Position numbers and translations under genes: made by a program. The notes beneath the pieces were generated by a model. That model was not told the DNA's origin, searched no databases, and was given only the letters and a program-made list of their open reading frames with translations. Below are positions 5,300-6,019 of a DNA stretch of 6,019 nucleotides, piece after piece; positions within the stretch are counted from its first letter, which is position 1, and every line of letters begins with the position of its first letter. The DNA is taken from NCBI GenBank assembly GCA_034437575.1, contig DAOTTY010000363.1, positions 1 to 6,019 of the forward strand, given 5' to 3'. Source of the DNA: DAOTTY01 sp034437575. Lineage in GTDB: Bacteria > Chloroflexota > Anaerolineae > Aggregatilineales > Phototrophicaceae.

Positions 5300-5329
5300 A
5301 AACCAAACAGGACGGCCCGTTGGCCGTCC
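5300..5329 (-). terminator. Intrinsic terminator for the FAS1 gene
   Basis: GGACGGCC (5310-5317) and GGCCGTCC (5322-5329) form a perfect 8-bp GC-rich stem with a 4-base loop. Read on the minus strand it is followed by TGTTTGGTTT (5309 down to 5300), a T-rich tail in the right place to end transcripts of the fasciclin gene about 60 bases after its stop. On the plus strand there is no T-tail. Confidence 0.55.
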
Positions 5330-5353
5330 CGTACAGGTCATGATGTGCTGTGG

Positions 5354-5386
5354 GGGCGGGGTAACGTCCCCGCCCGTGTTTGTTCT
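5354..5386 (+). terminator. Intrinsic terminator for the GNAT-paralogue operon
   Basis: GGGCGGGG (5354-5361) pairs perfectly with CCCCGCCC (5368-5375) around a 6-base loop, followed on the plus strand by GTGTTTGTTCT (5376-5386). The tail is T-rich but interrupted. It lies about 170 bases after the operon's last stop and its tail reaches the stop codon of the convergent gene. Read on the minus strand the hairpin has no T-tail. Confidence 0.5.
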
Positions 5387-6019
5387 AGCGCAGTGCGGGC
5401 GGCAGCAGCACCTTGTCAATCACATGGACGATACCGTTGCTGGCGTCGATGTCTGCGATAATCACGTTGGTGTTCCCATTGAGCAGCACACCGCCGCCGC
5501 TGGCCTGGGCCTGGATGGTCGCGCCGTTCAACGTCGGGGCGCTCACGCTGCCTGCGTTGATGATCGCCGCTGCCGGAACCTCACCCGGTACAACGTGGTA
5601 GGTCAGCACGGTGGTCAGCAGGTCGGTGTTAGCCAGAAGCTGATCCGCCGTCAGGCCGAGTTCGTTCAGCAGGGCGGTGAATGCAGCATCCGTCGGTGCA
5701 AACACAGTGAGTTCCTGGCCGCCGCTAAGCGCGTTCACCAGGCCAGCGGCCTGCACAGCCGCCACCAGCGTCGTGAAGCGGCCATCATTGACGGCGATTT
5801 CAACGATGTTCGGCTGGGCGGGGGCGTTGGCACCCGTGATGCTGGGCGGCAGCAGCACGTTGTCAATCACATGGATCACACCGTTGCTCACGTCCAGGTT
5901 GGGGATAGCAACCGTCGCCTGGCCGTTGTTCAGCAGCAGGCGGTCACTGTCCGGGTCATTCGTAACGACGATGGACTCACCCTGCACAGTGGGCGCGTTG
6001 AACGGGAAGTCCTGCGCCA
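5385..6019 (-). CDS. Fasciclin (FAS1) domain protein, C-terminal part (5' end beyond window)
   Basis: 210 codons are visible before the TAG at 5385-5387. The frame stays open to the right edge, so a start at the GTG at 5987 would be artificial: it cuts into a FAS1 domain, and the residues before it (FPFNAPT) continue the fold. The first about 60 residues are the end of one FAS1 domain, closing with the H2-type motif HVIDNVLLPP. One complete FAS1 domain follows (about 5397-5807): the H1 motif ELTVFAPTDAAF (5679-5714), the central YH pair in VLTYHVVPG (about 5583-5609) and a final HVIDKVLLPP. FAS1 domains are typically extracellular and support adhesion or matrix binding; the signal peptide would be off-window. 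The protein ends four residues after the last motif, so there is no C-terminal anchor or sorting signal. Convergent with the GNAT operon. The total domain number is unknown. Confidence 0.92.
   Translation of the reverse strand, partial: AQDFPFNAPTVQGESIVVTNDPDSDRLLLNNGQATVAIPNLDVSNGVIHVIDNVLLPPSITGANAPAQPNIVEIAVNDGRFTTLVAAVQAAGLVNALSGGQELTVFAPTDAAFTALLNELGLTADQLLANTDLLTTVLTYHVVPGEVPAAAIINAGSVSAPTLNGATIQAQASGGGVLLNGNTNVIIADIDASNGIVHVIDKVLLPPALR
5397..5440 (-). repeat. FAS1 intragenic DNA repeat, copy A
   Basis: This 44-base segment encodes the final HVIDKVLLPP region and matches 5844-5887 with four mismatches by eye. The offset of exactly 447 bases (149 codons) equals one FAS1 domain, showing a domain duplication still visible in the DNA. 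Confidence 0.75.
5844..5887 (-). repeat. FAS1 intragenic DNA repeat, copy B
   Basis: Partner of the segment at 5397-5440, encoding HVIDNVLLPP at the end of the upstream FAS1 domain. The near-identity covers the H2 motif, while the flanking codons diverge, consistent with either strong constraint or local gene conversion. Confidence 0.75.

Noticed and set aside
5171..5461. Forward open frame of 96 codons across the convergent spacer
   Set aside because: It crosses all three hairpins and runs antisense into the FAS1 gene; the composition is Arg/Cys-rich and shows no family signature.
5385..5987. FAS1 gene starting at the GTG at 5987
   Set aside because: The frame continues open to the window edge and the upstream codons belong to the same FAS1 domain, so the gene is truncated by the window rather than starting there.

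Overview
The window looks like chromosomal DNA from a GC-rich bacterium, most likely a member of the Chloroflexota (Anaerolineae or a relative). This placement is an inference from the mix of protein families: a toast-rack adhesin-like protein, a cysteine-poor Dpp/Opp-type ATPase pair, a secreted-type tandem fasciclin (FAS1) protein, and a small paralogous family of the kind often seen as hypothetical proteins in that phylum. No rRNA, tRNA, CRISPR array, transposase or phage gene is visible.

Layout, left to right. (1) 4-969 (+): a cytosolic-looking toast-rack protein with a 20/21-residue glycine-turn repeat. (2) 970-1334: a 365-base non-coding stretch with several inverted repeats, weak promoter candidates and a strong leader hairpin just before the next gene. 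(3) 1335-2369 and 2369-3343 (+): two ATP-binding subunits of a dipeptide/oligopeptide ABC importer (DppD- and DppF-like). They are joined by a one-base stop/start overlap and a perfect Shine-Dalgarno. No permease or binding-protein gene accompanies them here. (4) 3344-3611: a non-coding stretch with a G-rich block, an interrupted palindrome that may be a dispersed repeat, a weak terminator and an AT-rich promoter-like patch. (5) 3612-4040, 4037-4612 and 4609-5184 (+): a compact operon of a GNAT-type acetyltransferase followed by two tandem paralogues of identical length (191 aa), with both junctions being ATGA overlaps. (6) 5185-5384: a convergent intergenic region with three perfect hairpins, two of which have T-rich tails on opposite strands. 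(7) 5385 to the right edge (-): the C-terminal part of a multi-domain FAS1 protein.

How the genes work together. DppD and DppF should form the heterodimeric ATPase of one importer whose membrane and binding proteins lie elsewhere. The GNAT gene and the two paralogues are probably co-translated, but their shared role is unknown. The toast-rack and FAS1 genes have no visible functional link to the rest.

The observations most worth following are the coordinated absence, in both ATPases, of the C-terminal cysteines that in many relatives bind an iron-sulfur cluster, and the uncharacterised GNAT plus duplicated-gene operon. I see no convincing evidence for a wholly new defence or mobile system.
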